DNA from: Paucibacter sp. KCTC 42545
Lineage (GTDB): Bacteria; Pseudomonadota; Gammaproteobacteria; Burkholderiales; Burkholderiaceae_C
Length of the DNA: 64,000 bases
Direction: 5' to 3'
Assembly: GCF_001477625.1 (NCBI RefSeq)
Contig: NZ_CP013692.1
Coordinates: 496,001 to 560,000, forward strand
Shown: positions 62,681 through 64,000 of the stretch, in pieces
Layout: every line of letters starts with the position of its first letter
How positions within the stretch are numbered: position 1 is the first letter of the stretch
The notes under the pieces: generated by a model
Databases searched by the model: none
What the model was told of the DNA's origin: nothing
What the model saw: the letters and a program-made list of their open reading frames with translations, nothing else
Translations under genes and position numbers: made by a program

Positions 62681-63805
62681 ATGACACTCACAAAAGAAGC
62701 TCGCCACCAATATCTGCTGAGCCCTGTCTGCATGCGGCTGATCTTGACCGGGCTGCTACTTACGGCGTGTGGCTATGCTGCTGCAGCGATCTCGCCTGGA
62801 AAGGGCTATACCGGAAATGACGCGGCCGCAAAGGCCAAATACGACGGCAATGGCGAGATGGCCTTTGTTGTCTACGACTCGGAGGCTAAGGTCTCATACG
62901 CGAAGGATTTGGGTCTGGACTTGAACGCGTTCTTTGTCAGCGCGCAGCAGGAAAACTTCACCCAGCTCTTTTTCCCGATCGCAGATCCGCAATGGGTCGA
63001 CTTCTTGCAAAAGGCTGACATCAGTCGTTTGAAATGGGCTCTGTTTGGTGTGGATGTGCTGGGTACCAACAAGCCAGGCGATAGACGATTTTTCACAACT
63101 GCCACGCAAGGGACTGAAGGCACCATCGCCACCATGACCAATCAGTCGTTCGGTGCGCTGATCGTCGCGAACGCGGGCCCTAGCGGCTTTCTCGATCTTG
63201 TGAATACAACAGGTACCCATGGCGTGAGCGGCACTACGCTTGACTATTCGTCCAATGGCAGCAGTTTCAATTCCGCTGAAATTGACGCCAAATCATATTT
63301 TGGTTCCGACAGTCCCGTGTTCAATGAAAACGGGCTTGGGCGAATGCCATTCACCATGGGAAATGATGTTGGCAAATCGTCCTGGTTCTACTATCTGACT
63401 CGCTCCAGCCTGACAAACAACTTGGCCAATGTCCTTGTCGACGAATTCGACAACGTGGGTAACGACGGCTACTGGGGTTTCACCAAGGTCGCGGACAACG
63501 CCAACTCGCCCTACAAGGGGCAGTACCTGCTCAGCTACACCCTGGAAGCCAGCACGCCGAAGGCGGCCACCGCACTGGGCCAGGCGCGCATTAATTTGAC
63601 CGACTTCAGCGCCGGCTTCATGGCCCGGGCCTATCTCCCGGAGTCCACTGAATTTGCGGGTTATCGGCCCAGCAGCTTGGTCATGCCCAGCGTGACCGTG
63701 AGTGCCGTTCCTGAGCCTGCAAGCTGGGGCCTGATGGCGCTTGGTCTGCTGGCGCTGGGTGGCCGGGCCGCGCGTGTGCGGCAAGCCAAGCGCGTGACGT
63801 CTTGA
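62681..63805 (+). CDS. PEP-CTERM protein (paralogue 2)
   Basis: 374 residues from the ATG at 62681 (alternatives: TTG 62669, ATG 62732). A signal segment (MRLILTGLLLTACGYAAAA) starts near residue 18. The mature part resembles the protein at 60136 (GTHGVSGTTLDYSSNGSSFN, LTRSSLTNNLANVLVDEFDN), with an additional C-terminal segment. The sorting signal is VPEPASWGLMALGLLALGG followed by RAARVRQAKR. An exosortase would cleave it, and the exosortase gene is not in the window. No ribosome binding site of quality is seen. Confidence 0.82.
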   Translation: MTLTKEARHQYLLSPVCMRLILTGLLLTACGYAAAAISPGKGYTGNDAAAKAKYDGNGEMAFVVYDSEAKVSYAKDLGLDLNAFFVSAQQENFTQLFFPIADPQWVDFLQKADISRLKWALFGVDVLGTNKPGDRRFFTTATQGTEGTIATMTNQSFGALIVANAGPSGFLDLVNTTGTHGVSGTTLDYSSNGSSFNSAEIDAKSYFGSDSPVFNENGLGRMPFTMGNDVGKSSWFYYLTRSSLTNNLANVLVDEFDNVGNDGYWGFTKVADNANSPYKGQYLLSYTLEASTPKAATALGQARINLTDFSAGFMARAYLPESTEFAGYRPSSLVMPSVTVSAVPEPASWGLMALGLLALGGRAARVRQAKRVTS

Positions 63806-63918
63806 TGATGGCCTGAACCACGAGCTCACCAGCGTTTGAGTCGGCGCCTGAGGCTAGGCCTCGTTCGGTCGATCCCCGCTGGCGTGGCCCTTTCGGCCTA
63901 GGTCTTTGTTTGCTGAGC

Positions 63919-63936
63919 TAGTCCGAACGGCTCACG
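63919..63936 (+). promoter_or_regulatory. Second copy of the candidate EpsA box
   Basis: TAGTCCGAACGGCTCACG, identical to 58589-58606 except for one base. It lies 57 bases before an ATG at 63993. Confidence 0.4.
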
Positions 63937-63992
63937 CCGCAACGTCCCCTCTTCATCGCCGCTTCACTGCGGTTTCCGATACTGCTTTCACT

Positions 63993-64000
63993 ATGAAATC
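63993..64000 (+). CDS. Possible start of a further gene, cut by the window end
   Basis: ATG AAA TC lies at the right edge, downstream of the TAGTCCG motif copy. Only eight bases are visible, so neither the gene nor its product can be named. A Met-Lys start would fit a secreted protein, but this is weak. Confidence 0.2.

Noticed and set aside
1-64000. Search by eye for tRNA, rRNA, insertion sequences, prophage and attachment sites
   Set aside because: No transposase, integrase or phage proteins, no terminal repeats and no tRNA-like cloverleaf with a CCA end were seen. A covariance-model scan would be needed to exclude short RNAs.

Overview
The window looks like a chromosomal segment of a high-GC betaproteobacterium of the order Burkholderiales, most likely from the Roseateles/Pelomonas/Paucibacter/Rubrivivax neighbourhood. 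The basis is the beta-type gene order (yceF-yceD-rpmF-plsX-fabHDG-acpP-fabF, then mucD-lepA-lepB-DUF4845-rnc-era-recO-pdxJ-acpS-nagZ), the rne-rluC-HAD-Rieske-sppA block, and the PEP-CTERM/EpsA secretion and exopolysaccharide genes. This is inference from layout and protein style; no database search was run. No tRNA, rRNA, CRISPR array, insertion sequence or prophage was seen.

Layout. 1-2.7 kb: an SLBB polysaccharide-export protein (cut by the left edge) diverges from a WecA/MraY-type glycosyl-1-phosphate transferase. 2.7-5.7 kb: rhlE, then on the other strand a tetrapyrrole-methylase-family enzyme overlapping yceF/maf. 5.8-12.7 kb: yceD, rpmF with its own promoter and terminator, then the fatty-acid and phospholipid precursor cluster plsX-fabH-fabD-fabG-acpP-fabF. 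12.8-24.2 kb: a YgfX-like protein, a DegP/MucD protease, a candidate small RNA before lepA, then lepA, lepB, DUF4845, rnc, era, recO, pdxJ, a GNAT gene, acpS and nagZ. 24.3-33.3 kb: a POT peptide transporter, RNase E with a long leader, then rluC, HAD, Rieske and sppA. 33.4-43.7 kb: a complete kdp potassium system in which a TorF-type porin and a CorA magnesium transporter lie between kdpFABC and kdpDE. 43.8-54.1 kb: single genes including argJ, a SPOR-like membrane protein, a sigma-54-promoted degenerate response regulator, a secreted chitin-type LPMO and a zinc alcohol dehydrogenase. 54.2-58.5 kb: a TonB-dependent receptor and a secreted subtilase with a GlyGly-CTERM-like tail. 58.8-64 kb: an EpsA-type LuxR regulator followed by two paralogous PEP-CTERM proteins flanking a secreted periplasmic-binding-protein-like protein.

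How the genes work together. The central 18 kb is housekeeping: acyl chain synthesis (PlsX, Fab enzymes, ACP and its activator AcpS), envelope and protein export quality control (DegP, LepB, SppA), RNA maturation and ribosome assembly (RNase III, Era, RNase E, RluC, RhlE, LepA) and peptidoglycan recycling (NagZ). The kdp region pairs high-affinity K+ uptake and its sensor with an outer-membrane protein and a divalent-cation channel. Both window ends carry exopolysaccharide or exosortase-related genes.

Most interesting points: a compact promoter-hairpin-terminator unit that looks like a ~64-nt small RNA upstream of lepA; a near-perfect sigma-54 promoter in front of a response regulator whose receiver has lost its phosphorylation residues; the PEP-CTERM/PBP-like/PEP-CTERM unit beside EpsA with a shared dyad motif (TAGTCCG-AA-CGGCT) at two places and a half-site at a third; the kdp operon interrupted by porin and CorA genes; and the apparent absence of rpoE-rseA-rseB from the place between fabF and mucD where this lineage usually carries them.
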